Counted from the stretch's first letter, positions 1 through 7,169 are shown. The stretch is DNA of 7,756 nucleotides from Chloroflexota bacterium (GCA_023250255.1 JAHFBB010000030.1:1-7756), one strand, 5' to 3'. Numbers and translations: made by a program. Notes: generated from the letters alone by a model not told the origin.

Positions 1-384
1 GGCGAGACCCGGGGAGTCCCGGACTTCTGGCCGAAAGTCGGCTTGTTCGTCTGGCAGATCGAGTACGTGGACATGCCGGTCAGCGAGTATGCGGCGCTCA
101 TGGCTGACGAATTGGCCACCCTCAATCCACAAATCCTGGACATGGTGGACGAGATCACCGCGCGGGACCCTGAAGGCGTGATCGTCCTGTTCAGCGACCA
201 CGGATCACGGTACAGCCTCGAACTGAAGGACAGCGAGTGGTACCACTCGTTCCTGGCGGCCCGAACCCCCGACCATCCGGGGCTGTTCGCCTCCGACCCG
301 AAACCAACCAACCTGCTGCGCACCCTGCTCCCCATCTACGCCACCAGCAAGCAGATCGAGGTGCAGCCCTCGCCGGGGCCATGA
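1..384 (+). CDS. Sulfatase-like / alkaline phosphatase-superfamily hydrolase, C-terminal part (5' truncated)
   Basis: The frame is open from the first base and ends at TGA 382-384, so about 127 C-terminal residues are visible and the true start lies outside the window. An internal TTG at 43 could be mistaken for a start, but coding clearly continues upstream of it. The visible part has an amphipathic stretch (Y..LM...L..LNPQILDMVDEI), then a hydrophobic strand ending in LFSDHGSR. Asp (196-198) and His (199-201) sit where sulfatases and phosphoglycerol-transferase-like enzymes of the alkaline phosphatase superfamily carry metal-binding Asp-His. A tail follows (F.AARTPDHPGLF...P.NLLRTLL..Y) of the kind that follows this motif in sulfatase-like membrane enzymes. 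N-terminal membrane segments and the catalytic Ser/Thr/Cys would lie upstream, so the substrate cannot be judged. It ends 47 bp before the aldehyde dehydrogenase and has no evident functional link to it. Confidence 0.62.
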   Translation, partial: GETRGVPDFWPKVGLFVWQIEYVDMPVSEYAALMADELATLNPQILDMVDEITARDPEGVIVLFSDHGSRYSLELKDSEWYHSFLAARTPDHPGLFASDPKPTNLLRTLLPIYATSKQIEVQPSPGP

Positions 385-419
385 CCGAGCGCCGATCTCC
401 CTTGGCAGCCGCGGGCGCT

Positions 420-431
420 TAGAATCACGCC
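420..431 (+). promoter_or_regulatory. Probable leaderless promoter (-10 box TAGAAT) for the aldehyde dehydrogenase
   Basis: TAGAAT at 420-425 matches TATAAT at five of six positions and lies six bases before the ATG at 432. That spacing puts the transcription start at or next to the A of the start codon. No Shine-Dalgarno sequence precedes the ATG, which fits a leaderless mRNA. The -35 side is poor: TTGGCA at 402-407 is only 12 bp from the -10 box, which is too close. The call rests on the -10 box, its position, and a similar arrangement before the gene at 3798. Confidence 0.45.
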
Positions 432-1910
432 ATGACCACGGAAACGAGCACCCAGCCGGCCGTCGGCAACGTCAAGATGATCATCGGCGGCGAGCAGGTG
501 GATGCCGCCGACGGACAGACCTTCGAGGTCGGCAATCCGGCCACCGGCGAATTGCTGGCGCATGTTCCGCTTGCCGGTAAGACCGATGTCGATCGCGCTG
601 TCGCGGCCGCCCAGAAGGCGTTCGACGATCCAAAGGGTTGGGCGAACTGGTCCGCTTCCAAGCGTGGCCGCGCCCTCCAGAAGTACTCGGCGGTGGTCAA
701 GGACCATGTCGAGGAGCTGGCCCAACTGGAAGCGCGCAACGTTGGCAAGCCGATTTCCGGCGCCCGTGGCGAGGCCTTCGCGGTCAGCCTGGTGTTCGAG
801 TACTACGCCGGTGCCGCCAACAAGATCTTCGGCGAGACGATCCCGGTCTCGAAACCCGGGCTGGACTTCACGCTCCGCGAACCGATCGGGGTGGTCGGGC
901 TGATCGTGCCCTGGAACTTCCCAATGAACATGGCGTCGTGGAAGCTCGGGCCCGCGCTGGCAGCCGGCAATACGGCCATCCTGAAACCCGCCAGCTACAC
1001 GCCACTCACCGCCATCCGCCTCGGTGAACTCGCCCTGGAGGCCGGGATTCCGGCCGGAGTCGTGAACGTGATCACCGGGCCGGGCGGCACAGCGGGGGCT
1101 GCGATTGCCGGGCATCCGGGCATCGGCAAGGTGGCTTTCACCGGCGAGACGACCACCGGTCAGGAGATCATGCGGCTCGCCGCGGGCAATGTGAAGAAGA
1201 TCAGCCTCGAACTGGGCGGGAAGAGCCCGAACATCGTCTTCGCCGACGCCGACCTGGAGAAGTTCGCCGCCGAATCGCCGTACGCGGTGTTCGACAACGC
1301 CGGCCAGGACTGCTGCGCCCGCAGCCGGATCTTCGTCCAGGACACCGTTCACGACCGTGTCGTCGACCTGTTCACCGAGGCCACCCGCAAGGTGGTCGTC
1401 GGCGATCCGTTGGCGGACGCAACCGAGATGGGCAGCCTCGTCCACCAGCGGCAACGCGAACGGGTCACGGACTACATCGCCATCGGTCAGGAAGAGGGGG
1501 CCGAACTGATCTACGGCGGAACCGCCCCCGAGGGCGCGGAATTCGACGCCGGGGCGTACCTGATGCCGACCATCTTCGATGCCTGCCGGACCGATATGCG
1601 CATCGTGCGCGAGGAGATCTTCGGACCGGTAGTGGCCATCATCCCGTTCTCCGACGAGGCCGAGGCCGTGCGCCTGGCCAATGACACCCCATATGGACTG
1701 TCCGGCTCGATCTGGAGCCGGGACATCGGCAAGGCGCTGCGCGTGGCGAAAGGAGTCCGCGCCGGCGTACTGAGCGTGAATTCGAACAGCAGCGTCCATA
1801 CCGAGGCGCCCTTTGGCGGGTACAAGATGAGTGGGATGGGGCGCGAGCTCGGGATGCACGCGCTCGAGCTGTACACCGAGCTGAAGAACGTCTTCGTCGA
1901 CCTGACCTGA
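432..1910 (+). CDS. NAD(P)-dependent aldehyde dehydrogenase (betaine-aldehyde / gamma-aminobutyraldehyde type)
   Basis: This 492-residue protein is full length for the ALDH superfamily and would oxidise an aldehyde to the acid with NAD(P)+ in the cytosol. The signatures are in order: PWNFP (160-164, oxyanion-hole Asn162), ILKPA (183-187, cofactor-binding Lys185), FTGETTTG (236-243) in the cofactor loop, LELGGKSPN (259-267) with general base Glu260, NAGQDCCARSR (289-299) with catalytic Cys294, EEIFGP (394-399), and PFGGYKMSG (460-468). The end, GRELGMHALELYTELKNV, resembles enzymes acting on amine-derived aldehydes: betaine aldehyde, gamma-aminobutyraldehyde and its gamma-glutamyl form. Family membership is firm but the substrate is not. 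ATG 432 is preferred because a TAGAAT box sits just upstream and the protein aligns from the usual N-terminus. The permease follows after 168 bp with its own probable promoter, so this gene may be transcribed separately. Confidence 0.93.
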   Translation: MTTETSTQPAVGNVKMIIGGEQVDAADGQTFEVGNPATGELLAHVPLAGKTDVDRAVAAAQKAFDDPKGWANWSASKRGRALQKYSAVVKDHVEELAQLEARNVGKPISGARGEAFAVSLVFEYYAGAANKIFGETIPVSKPGLDFTLREPIGVVGLIVPWNFPMNMASWKLGPALAAGNTAILKPASYTPLTAIRLGELALEAGIPAGVVNVITGPGGTAGAAIAGHPGIGKVAFTGETTTGQEIMRLAAGNVKKISLELGGKSPNIVFADADLEKFAAESPYAVFDNAGQDCCARSRIFVQDTVHDRVVDLFTEATRKVVVGDPLADATEMGSLVHQRQRERVTDYIAIGQEEGAELIYGGTAPEGAEFDAGAYLMPTIFDACRTDMRIVREEIFGPVVAIIPFSDEAEAVRLANDTPYGLSGSIWSRDIGKALRVAKGVRAGVLSVNSNSSVHTEAPFGGYKMSGMGRELGMHALELYTELKNVFVDLT

Positions 1911-1936
1911 GCCGTTCGGACCAGCCGAAAAAATCG

Positions 1937-1966
1937 TTGACGCGCCGCGACTGGCGCGCCCATACT
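1937..1966 (+). promoter_or_regulatory. Sigma70-type promoter for the permease, with an operator-like dyad in the spacer
   Basis: A -35-like TTGACG (1937-1942, five of six to consensus) and a -10-like CATACT (1961-1966, four of six) are 18 bp apart, giving a predicted start near 1973 and a leader of about 105 nt. A perfect dyad, CGCGCC-N6-GGCGCG (1941-1958), fills the spacer, where a bound repressor or MerR-type activator would act. The same dyad could instead be a weak hairpin downstream of the aldehyde dehydrogenase stop (1908-1910). No regulator gene is present in the window. Confidence 0.42.
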
Positions 1967-1983
1967 CCGGCCCGACCGCGCTC

Positions 1984-2007
1984 GCGCGCTGCTGCTGCTC
2001 CGCGCGC
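1984..2007 (+). other. Possible hairpin in the permease mRNA leader
   Basis: GCGCGC at 1984-1989 can pair with GCGCGC at 2002-2007 across a 12-nt CTG-rich loop. It lies inside the predicted leader, downstream of the promoter and about 70 nt before the start codon. A second short near-palindrome, AACCG-TT-CGGTT, lies at 2033-2044. Neither resembles a riboswitch class I recognise. GC-rich sequence makes short stems common, so this is recorded mainly to describe the leader. Confidence 0.2.
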
Positions 2008-2066
2008 CGCTGTCACGGTGTTCTCTCCACAGAACCGTTCGGTTGGCCCAACACATGCGCACGGAT

Positions 2067-2073
2067 GAGGAGG
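2067..2073 (+). promoter_or_regulatory. Strong Shine-Dalgarno site fixing a TTG start for the permease
   Basis: GAGGAGG at 2067-2073 ends five bases before TTG 2079. The upstream in-frame candidates, TTG 2043 and ATG 2055, have no such site, and ATG 2094 is 20 bases downstream of it. The ribosome site therefore selects TTG 2079. It is the only strong Shine-Dalgarno sequence seen in front of a start in this window. Confidence 0.7.
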
Positions 2074-2078
2074 TTCCC

Positions 2079-3701
2079 TTGACTGCTGGACCCATGGGCG
2101 AGAGCGAACAGATCGCGCGCGACGATGCGCACCTCCAGTCGCTCGGCATCAAACCGGAGTTGAGGCGAACCCTCGGCTTCCTCTCGAACTTCGCGATTGC
2201 CTTCGCGTTCATCAGCGTCTCGACCGGATCGTTCGGCAACTTCGGGGTGGGCATCGGCCTCAGTGGCCCGGTGTTCTTCTGGACGTGGTTCATCGTCATT
2301 GCCGGCCAGCTGCTGGTCGCCCTCAACTTCGCCGAACTGTCGAGCCACTTCCCGGTGGCGGGGTCGATCTATCAGTGGTCCAAGCGCCTGTCGAATCGAA
2401 CCCTTGGCTGGTTCACCGGCTGGTTCTACTTCTGGGCGCAGGTCATCACCGTCAGCGCCGTGGCGGTGATCGTCGGCTACGTGATTGCCGGGTTCAACGG
2501 TGGCGGCCAGGAATTCCTGGACTCGCCGGATCCGTTGGGCATCACCAACATGCACATCTTCATCTGCATGGTCACCCTGCTGATCACGACCGTGGTCAAC
2601 GGCTTCGGCGTTCGTGTGCTGGCAATCCTGAACAACATCGGCGTGGCCACCGAGATCCTGGGCATGCTGGTCTTCGCAGTCGTCCTGCTGTTCTTCGCCA
2701 ACAACCAGCCGGTCGACATCCTGTTCTCGTTCGAGGGGACCGATGTCGCCCAGAACGGCAACTTGCTGGCCACACTGGCCCTGGGCCTGTACATGTCGAT
2801 CTTCATCGTCTACGGCTTCGACACCGCCGGCACGTTCGGTGAGGAAACGGTTGATGCCGGGCGGCAGGCGCCGCGCGGCGTGTTGTCGTCAATCCTCGTC
2901 TCGGGTGCGGTGGGGGTGGTCTTCTTCCTCGGCGTGATCCTGGCATCGCCGAATATGGCTGACACCATCGCGGAAGGTGCTGCCGGTGGCTTCCCGATCG
3001 CGACAATCATCACCAGCACCCTGACCACCGAGATCGCGGCTGGGATCACCTTCGGCGAGATCTACCTGCTGGTCATCCTGGCTTCGGTCTTCGTCTGCAC
3101 CCTGGCCATCCAGGGCGCGGCCAGCCGGCTGATGTTCTCCATGGGACGCGACCGGCACCTGCCGTTCGGTGGCGTGTGGGGGCACGTTCAGCCGCGGTTC
3201 AAGACCCCGGCCAACGCGGCGGTCGCCGTCGGCATCATCGCCGCCATCCCGATCCTGCTCTCCGGGCCGTACAACGCGTTCGTGCTGTCGATCATGGCCA
3301 CCGGCCTGATCTATGTCAGTTACTTCCTGTGCAACCTCGGCGTCTTCATGGCCCGCCGCAAGGGGTGGCCGCACAAGGCGGCGTGGTTCAAGCTCGGCAG
3401 CTGGGGAACCGTGATCAACGGTCTCGCCCTGGTCTACGGCGCGGTGATGATCCTCAACATCGCCCTGTGGCAGAGCGACATATTCGGCGATTGGGGGACG
3501 GACGGTCGCCTGTTCTGGAATCCCTACGTCAACTCGTTCCTGACCTTCCTCGGCGAGCCGATCGAGTGGCTGCCCGCCTGGCCGCTGTTCGAGACGATGG
3601 TCGGGTTGTTCCTGGTTCTGGGGATCCTGTACTACGTCATCGCCGTCCGCGGGAAGGCCCATGACGTGGAAGGGGTCGATCCGACCGGGGACATGCTCTG
3701 A
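2079..3701 (+). CDS. APC-superfamily amino acid/amine permease (12 TM)
   Basis: This 540-residue inner-membrane secondary transporter has a hydrophilic N-terminus of about 33 residues, followed by hydrophobic segments consistent with twelve helices. TM1 holds the broken-helix region (SNFAIAFAFISVSTGSFGNFG, about 36-56). An APC loop motif follows (AELSSHFPVAGSIYQW, 85-100), then YGFDTAGTFGEE (245-256) and ASRLMFSMGRDRHLP (348-362), both typical of the family. The FPVAGSIYQWSKR pattern points to the amino acid/choline transporter branch, whose members carry amino acids, GABA, choline or polyamines. The exact substrate cannot be read from sequence. The loop at about 464-500 before the last helix is fairly long and aromatic (DIFGDWGTDGRLFW). 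The start at TTG 2079 is chosen from the Shine-Dalgarno site; starting at 2043 or 2055 would add 12 or 8 residues. Its neighbours, an amine-type aldehyde dehydrogenase and a demethylating FAD enzyme, favour an amine or N-methyl amino acid as cargo. Confidence 0.9.
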   Translation: MTAGPMGESEQIARDDAHLQSLGIKPELRRTLGFLSNFAIAFAFISVSTGSFGNFGVGIGLSGPVFFWTWFIVIAGQLLVALNFAELSSHFPVAGSIYQWSKRLSNRTLGWFTGWFYFWAQVITVSAVAVIVGYVIAGFNGGGQEFLDSPDPLGITNMHIFICMVTLLITTVVNGFGVRVLAILNNIGVATEILGMLVFAVVLLFFANNQPVDILFSFEGTDVAQNGNLLATLALGLYMSIFIVYGFDTAGTFGEETVDAGRQAPRGVLSSILVSGAVGVVFFLGVILASPNMADTIAEGAAGGFPIATIITSTLTTEIAAGITFGEIYLLVILASVFVCTLAIQGAASRLMFSMGRDRHLPFGGVWGHVQPRFKTPANAAVAVGIIAAIPILLSGPYNAFVLSIMATGLIYVSYFLCNLGVFMARRKGWPHKAAWFKLGSWGTVINGLALVYGAVMILNIALWQSDIFGDWGTDGRLFWNPYVNSFLTFLGEPIEWLPAWPLFETMVGLFLVLGILYYVIAVRGKAHDVEGVDPTGDML

Positions 3702-3721
3702 CCGTGAACTGAGCGCCCAAC

Positions 3722-3757
3722 TCGAGCGGGCGACGCCGCCAGGCGCCGCCCGCTCGA
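3722..3757 (+). terminator. Intrinsic-terminator-like hairpin after the permease
   Basis: An 11-bp perfect stem pairs 3722-3732 (TCGAGCGGGCG) with 3747-3757 (CGCCCGCTCGA). Inside it, CGCC 3734-3737 pairs with GGCG 3742-3745 around a 4-nt loop, so the whole structure is nearly 15 bp. It starts 20 bp after the permease stop. The following bases (TGCTTTCC) form only a weak T tract, so termination may be partial, factor-assisted or of the U-poor kind. Together with the promoter-like box at 3784 it suggests the permease and kinase genes are separate transcripts. Confidence 0.6.
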
Positions 3758-3783
3758 TGCTTTCCGCGCCAAATCACGCGCGC

Positions 3784-3797
3784 TACCCTGCCCAGCC
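3784..3797 (+). promoter_or_regulatory. Probable leaderless promoter (-10 box TACCCT) for the kinase/dehydrogenase pair
   Basis: TACCCT at 3784-3789 fits TAnnnT and ends eight bases before ATG 3798, so the transcript would begin at or within a base or two of the start codon. No Shine-Dalgarno sequence is present and no good -35 is visible 17 bp upstream. The spacing parallels the box before the aldehyde dehydrogenase at 432, and in both genes the coding sequence opens ATGACC. Confidence 0.42.
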
Positions 3798-4748
3798 ATG
3801 ACCGATACGGCCGAGGTCCTCCACGGCGAGTTGCGCGACGAACTCGTTGCCGCACTCCAGCGCGTCCCCGAGATCGCCGGGCGCGAGCTGACGCTGACGG
3901 CCCTGTCGGGCGGGATCACGAATCGCAACTTCCTCATCGAAGCCGCCGGAACCACCGACCGCTGGGTCATCCGGTTGGCCGGTAATGACACCCACCTGCT
4001 GGGCATCAGTCGCGAGGTCGAGCACGCCGCCACCGTGGCGGCGGCCGGCGCGGGCGTCGGCCCCGAGGTGGCCGCCTTCATCCGGCCAGAGGGCTACCTC
4101 GTCACCCGCTTCATCGTCGGTTCGCCGGTCAGCGACGAGGCGGTCCACCAGTCGCGCACCATCGAGCGGGTGGCCGATTCCATTCGCCGGGTCCACGGCG
4201 GACCGGCCATCCCCGGGTTGTTCATCCCGCTGCGCATTGCCGAGGCCTACCTCGCCCTGGCGGCCGCCCGTGGGGTCCCCGAGCCGACTGGCTGGAGCCA
4301 CGCGGCCGCCATCGGTCGCCAGGTCGAACGCGCTCTGCTCGACGCGCCGCTCCCCCTGGCTCCGTGCCACAACGACCTGCTGAACGCGAATTTCATCGAC
4401 GACGGCGAGCGCATTCGGATCGTGGACTGGGAGTACGCCGGCATGGGCGACCCGTTCTTCGACCTCGGCAATTTCAGCGTGAACCACGGGCTGACCGCCG
4501 ACGAGGACGCCCACCTGCTGGCCGCCTACGACCAGTCCGACGCGCCGGCCGCCTCCCGCCTGGCGCGCCTGGCCCTGATGCGGGTGGTGTCGGACTTCCG
4601 CGAGGCGATGTGGGGCGTTCTCCAGCAGGGCATCAGCACCCTCGACGTCGATTTCGTCGACTACGCCGACGAGCACTTCGCGCGAATGGCCGCCCACGCC
4701 GCCGAGCCGCGCTTTGCCGCGGCCTTGACCGATGTCGCCGGTGGCTGA
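3798..4748 (+). CDS. Choline/ethanolamine kinase-like phosphotransferase (APH fold)
   Basis: This cytosolic 316-residue protein has the protein-kinase-like APH fold and probably transfers the ATP gamma-phosphate to the hydroxyl of choline, ethanolamine or a related small alcohol. The N-lobe carries LSGGITNRNFLI (36-47, nucleotide loop) and WVIRLAGND (56-64). The Brenner-type motif PCHNDLLNANF (189-199) supplies catalytic Asp193 and Asn198, and IVDWEYAGMGDPFFDLGN (208-225) supplies metal-binding Asp210. The HND...N.I..IDWEYAG.GDP.FDLGN pattern is characteristic of choline/ethanolamine kinases and separates it from most aminoglycoside phosphotransferases. Length is normal and no key residue is missing. 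The stop overlaps the next gene by 17 nt, so the two are almost certainly cotranscribed and probably translationally coupled. Alternatives are another small-molecule kinase of the APH family; activity on choline itself is inferred. Confidence 0.85.
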   Translation: MTDTAEVLHGELRDELVAALQRVPEIAGRELTLTALSGGITNRNFLIEAAGTTDRWVIRLAGNDTHLLGISREVEHAATVAAAGAGVGPEVAAFIRPEGYLVTRFIVGSPVSDEAVHQSRTIERVADSIRRVHGGPAIPGLFIPLRIAEAYLALAAARGVPEPTGWSHAAAIGRQVERALLDAPLPLAPCHNDLLNANFIDDGERIRIVDWEYAGMGDPFFDLGNFSVNHGLTADEDAHLLAAYDQSDAPAASRLARLALMRVVSDFREAMWGVLQQGISTLDVDFVDYADEHFARMAAHAAEPRFAAALTDVAGG

Positions 4749-7167
4749 CGCCTTCCGGGTAGTGATCATCGGTGGTGGCGTTGGCGGCACCGCGGTCGCC
4801 TACCACCTCTCACTCCTCGGGTGGACCGATGTCCTGCTGCTCGAGCGGTCCGAACTGACCAGCGGCTCGACCTTCCATTCGGCCGGCCTGGTCGGGCAGC
4901 TCCGGTCAAGCCCAACCCTCACCAAGATGATGGTCGACAGCGTGGCCACCTACCGTGGCCTCGCCGTGGAGACCGGGACCGATCCCGGCTGGCGCGAGGT
5001 CGGCAGCCTGCGCCTGGCCTGCACCCCCGAACGAATGGAGGAGCTGCACCGCCAGAACGGCTGGGCGGCGGCCTACGGGCTGCCCATGGAGCTCATCGGT
5101 CCTGATGAGGCGAAGGCCCTGTTCCCGCTGATGAATACCGATGGCGTCCTCGGTGCGGCCTGGCTGCCGACCGATGGCTACCTCGACCCGACCGGACTGA
5201 CCATGGCGCTCGCCGCGGGTGCGCGCCAGCGCGGAGTGACCATCCGCGAGCGCACCCGGGTGACCGGGATCACCGTCGAGCGTGGCCGGGTGACCGGGGT
5301 GACGACCGATGCCTGCGCCATCACCTGCGAGGTGGTGGTCAACGCCGGCGGGATGTTCGCCCCCGAGATCGGCGCGATGGCCGGTGTGACCGTGCCGGCC
5401 ATCCCCATGGCCCACCAGTACCTCGTCACCGAGGCGATCGACGGCGTCCATCCCGATCTGCCCCAGTTGCGCGACCCGGACAACCTCGTCTACTTCCGGC
5501 CCGAGGTGGCCGGGTTGGTCATGGGCGGCTACGAACGCGAACCGGCGCCCTGGGGCCTCGACGGCATCCCGGCCGATTTCAATGGCAAGCTCCTCCCCCC
5601 GGACTGGCCGCGGTTCGAGGAGATCAGCCGGGGAGCCGTCCGGCGGGTACCGGCCATGGCCGATATCGGCGTGCGCCAGGTGATCAACGGACCCGAGGCG
5701 TTCACCCCCGACAACGAGTTCATCCTCGGCGAATCCGACGTCCGCGGGTTCTTCGTCGCCGCCGGCTTCAGTGCCCACGGCATCGCCGGCGCCGGCGGAG
5801 TCGGCCGGCAGGTGGCGCACTGGATCGTGGACGGCGGGCCGCCGCTCGACCTGTGGAAGATGGACATCCGCCGCTTCGGCGCCCAGTACCGCACCCGCTC
5901 GGTCACCCTCGCCCGGTCGATCGAGAACTACGCCACCTACTACGACATCCACTACCCCAACGAGGAGCGCCAGTCCGCCCGCGATCTCCGGTTGTCGCCG
6001 ACCTATCCGCGACTGGCGGACCTCGGCTGTGCGTTCGGCGAGAAGTCCGGCTGGGAGCGGCCGAACTGGTTCGAGGCGAATGCCGCCACTGGCGACGAAG
6101 CGCTCCGGCCGCGCGGCTGGGCAGGCCGACACTGGTCGCCGGCCATCGGTGCTGAGGCGCTCGCCACCCGGAACGCTGCCGCCCTGTTCGACGAGACGAG
6201 CTTCGCCAAGATCGAGATCAGCGGCCCCGGCGCGGCTGACTTCCTCCAGGGCCTGTGCGCCAACGACGTGGCCCGCGCCATCGGTCGGATCACGTACACC
6301 CAGATGCTCAACCGCCGGGGCGGGATCGAGTGCGACTTCACCGTCACGCGCCTTGCGGAGGATCGGTTCTTCATCGTCACCGGCACCGCATTCGGTAACC
6401 ACGACCTCGGCTGGATCCGATCCCACGCGCCCGATGACGGCAGCGTCAGCCTGACCGATGTCACCAGCGCTCGCGCCTGCCTGGGCATCTGGGGTCCACG
6501 CGCCCGCGACATCGTCCAATCGGTCTCGACCGACGACTGGTCGAATGAGGCCTTCCCCTACCTGACCGCCCGACCAATGACCATCGGTCCGGTGCCGGTA
6601 TTGGCCCTGCGGGTGACCTATGTCGGCGAGCTCGGCTGGGAGTTGTATGCACCGATGGAATACGGCCTCGCCCTCTGGGACGCGCTGTGGACTGCCGGCC
6701 AGCCGCACGGGCTGGTGGCCGGGGGGTATCGGGCGATCGACGCCCTCCGACTCGAGAAGGGCTACCGGGTGTGGTCCGCGGATATCACTCCTGAGGAACA
6801 CCCCTACCAGGCGGGCCTCGGATTCGCGGTCCGGCTGAACAAGCCCGGCGGCTTCCTCGGCCGCGACGCCCTGTTGGCGCTGCGCGACGCAACCCCCGAC
6901 CGGGCGCTGGCGTGTCTCGTCCTCGCCGACCCGCGGGCGGTGGCCCTGGGCAACGAGCCTGTCCGGGTGGATGGTGCGGTCGTCGGCCGGGTGACGAGCG
7001 GCGGCTACGGGTTCGCGGTCGAGCGGAGCATCGCCTACGCCTACCTGCCCCCCGCCCTGGCCATCCCGGGTCAGCGTGCCGAGGTCGATGTCTTCGGAGA
7101 GTGGGTCGCCGCCACCGTCAGCCCTGAGCCCCTCTACGACCCCGAGGGGCTGCGCCTGCGCTCCTGA
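4732..7167 (+). CDS. FAD-dependent oxidoreductase with GcvT domain (dimethylglycine/sarcosine dehydrogenase type)
   Basis: The 811-residue length is typical for this two-part family, which oxidatively demethylates N-methylated glycines and transfers the one-carbon unit to tetrahydrofolate. The N-terminal DAO half (about 8-375) opens with a Rossmann motif, VVIIGGGVGG (10-19), and has LTSGSTFHSAGL (42-53). His49 there aligns with the histidine that carries covalent FAD in dimethylglycine dehydrogenase, with Phe instead of the more familiar Trp before it. TPDNEFILGE (325-334) and GFSAHGIAGAGG (345-356) close the FAD site. A linker domain (about 378-435) leads to the GcvT half (about 468-700), with GGIECDFTVTRL (530-541, Asp535 at the conserved folate-site aspartate), YVGELGWELY (630-639) and ALRLEKGYRVW (671-681). 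A GcvT C-terminal barrel (about 722-805) includes GRVTSGGYGF. ATG 4732 is used; GTG 4741 is a possible alternative. Sarcosine, dimethylglycine or another N-methyl amine could be the substrate. Confidence 0.9.
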   Translation: MSPVADAFRVVIIGGGVGGTAVAYHLSLLGWTDVLLLERSELTSGSTFHSAGLVGQLRSSPTLTKMMVDSVATYRGLAVETGTDPGWREVGSLRLACTPERMEELHRQNGWAAAYGLPMELIGPDEAKALFPLMNTDGVLGAAWLPTDGYLDPTGLTMALAAGARQRGVTIRERTRVTGITVERGRVTGVTTDACAITCEVVVNAGGMFAPEIGAMAGVTVPAIPMAHQYLVTEAIDGVHPDLPQLRDPDNLVYFRPEVAGLVMGGYEREPAPWGLDGIPADFNGKLLPPDWPRFEEISRGAVRRVPAMADIGVRQVINGPEAFTPDNEFILGESDVRGFFVAAGFSAHGIAGAGGVGRQVAHWIVDGGPPLDLWKMDIRRFGAQYRTRSVTLARSIENYATYYDIHYPNEERQSARDLRLSPTYPRLADLGCAFGEKSGWERPNWFEANAATGDEALRPRGWAGRHWSPAIGAEALATRNAAALFDETSFAKIEISGPGAADFLQGLCANDVARAIGRITYTQMLNRRGGIECDFTVTRLAEDRFFIVTGTAFGNHDLGWIRSHAPDDGSVSLTDVTSARACLGIWGPRARDIVQSVSTDDWSNEAFPYLTARPMTIGPVPVLALRVTYVGELGWELYAPMEYGLALWDALWTAGQPHGLVAGGYRAIDALRLEKGYRVWSADITPEEHPYQAGLGFAVRLNKPGGFLGRDALLALRDATPDRALACLVLADPRAVALGNEPVRVDGAVVGRVTSGGYGFAVERSIAYAYLPPALAIPGQRAEVDVFGEWVAATVSPEPLYDPEGLRLRS

Positions 7168-7169
7168 GC

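Noticed and set aside
336..1859. Long open reverse-strand frame (about 507 codons) opposite the aldehyde dehydrogenase
   Set aside because: It is a shadow of a GC-rich gene: the protein lacks domain-like hydrophobic patterning, is rich in Gly/Arg/His/Asp, and lies opposite a fully conserved ALDH.
1912..2042. Repeated CCGTTCGG at 1912-1919 and 2035-2042 flanking the permease promoter
   Set aside because: The same octamer also occurs inside the permease gene (3162-3169) and is short and GC-rich, so the pair is likely chance.
2889..3662. Reverse-strand frame opposite the permease
   Set aside because: It is highly charged, low-complexity Asp/Gln/Arg-rich translation typical of the complement of transmembrane coding sequence.
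4906..6801. Long open reverse-strand frame (about 631 codons) opposite the FAD-GcvT gene
   Set aside because: It has the same codon-bias shadow effect; there is no recognisable motif and the forward gene has every family signature across this span.
7124..7150. Inverted repeat CCCCT...AGGGG near the end of the oxidoreductase
   Set aside because: It lies inside the coding sequence before the stop and has no T tract, so it is not supported as a terminator.
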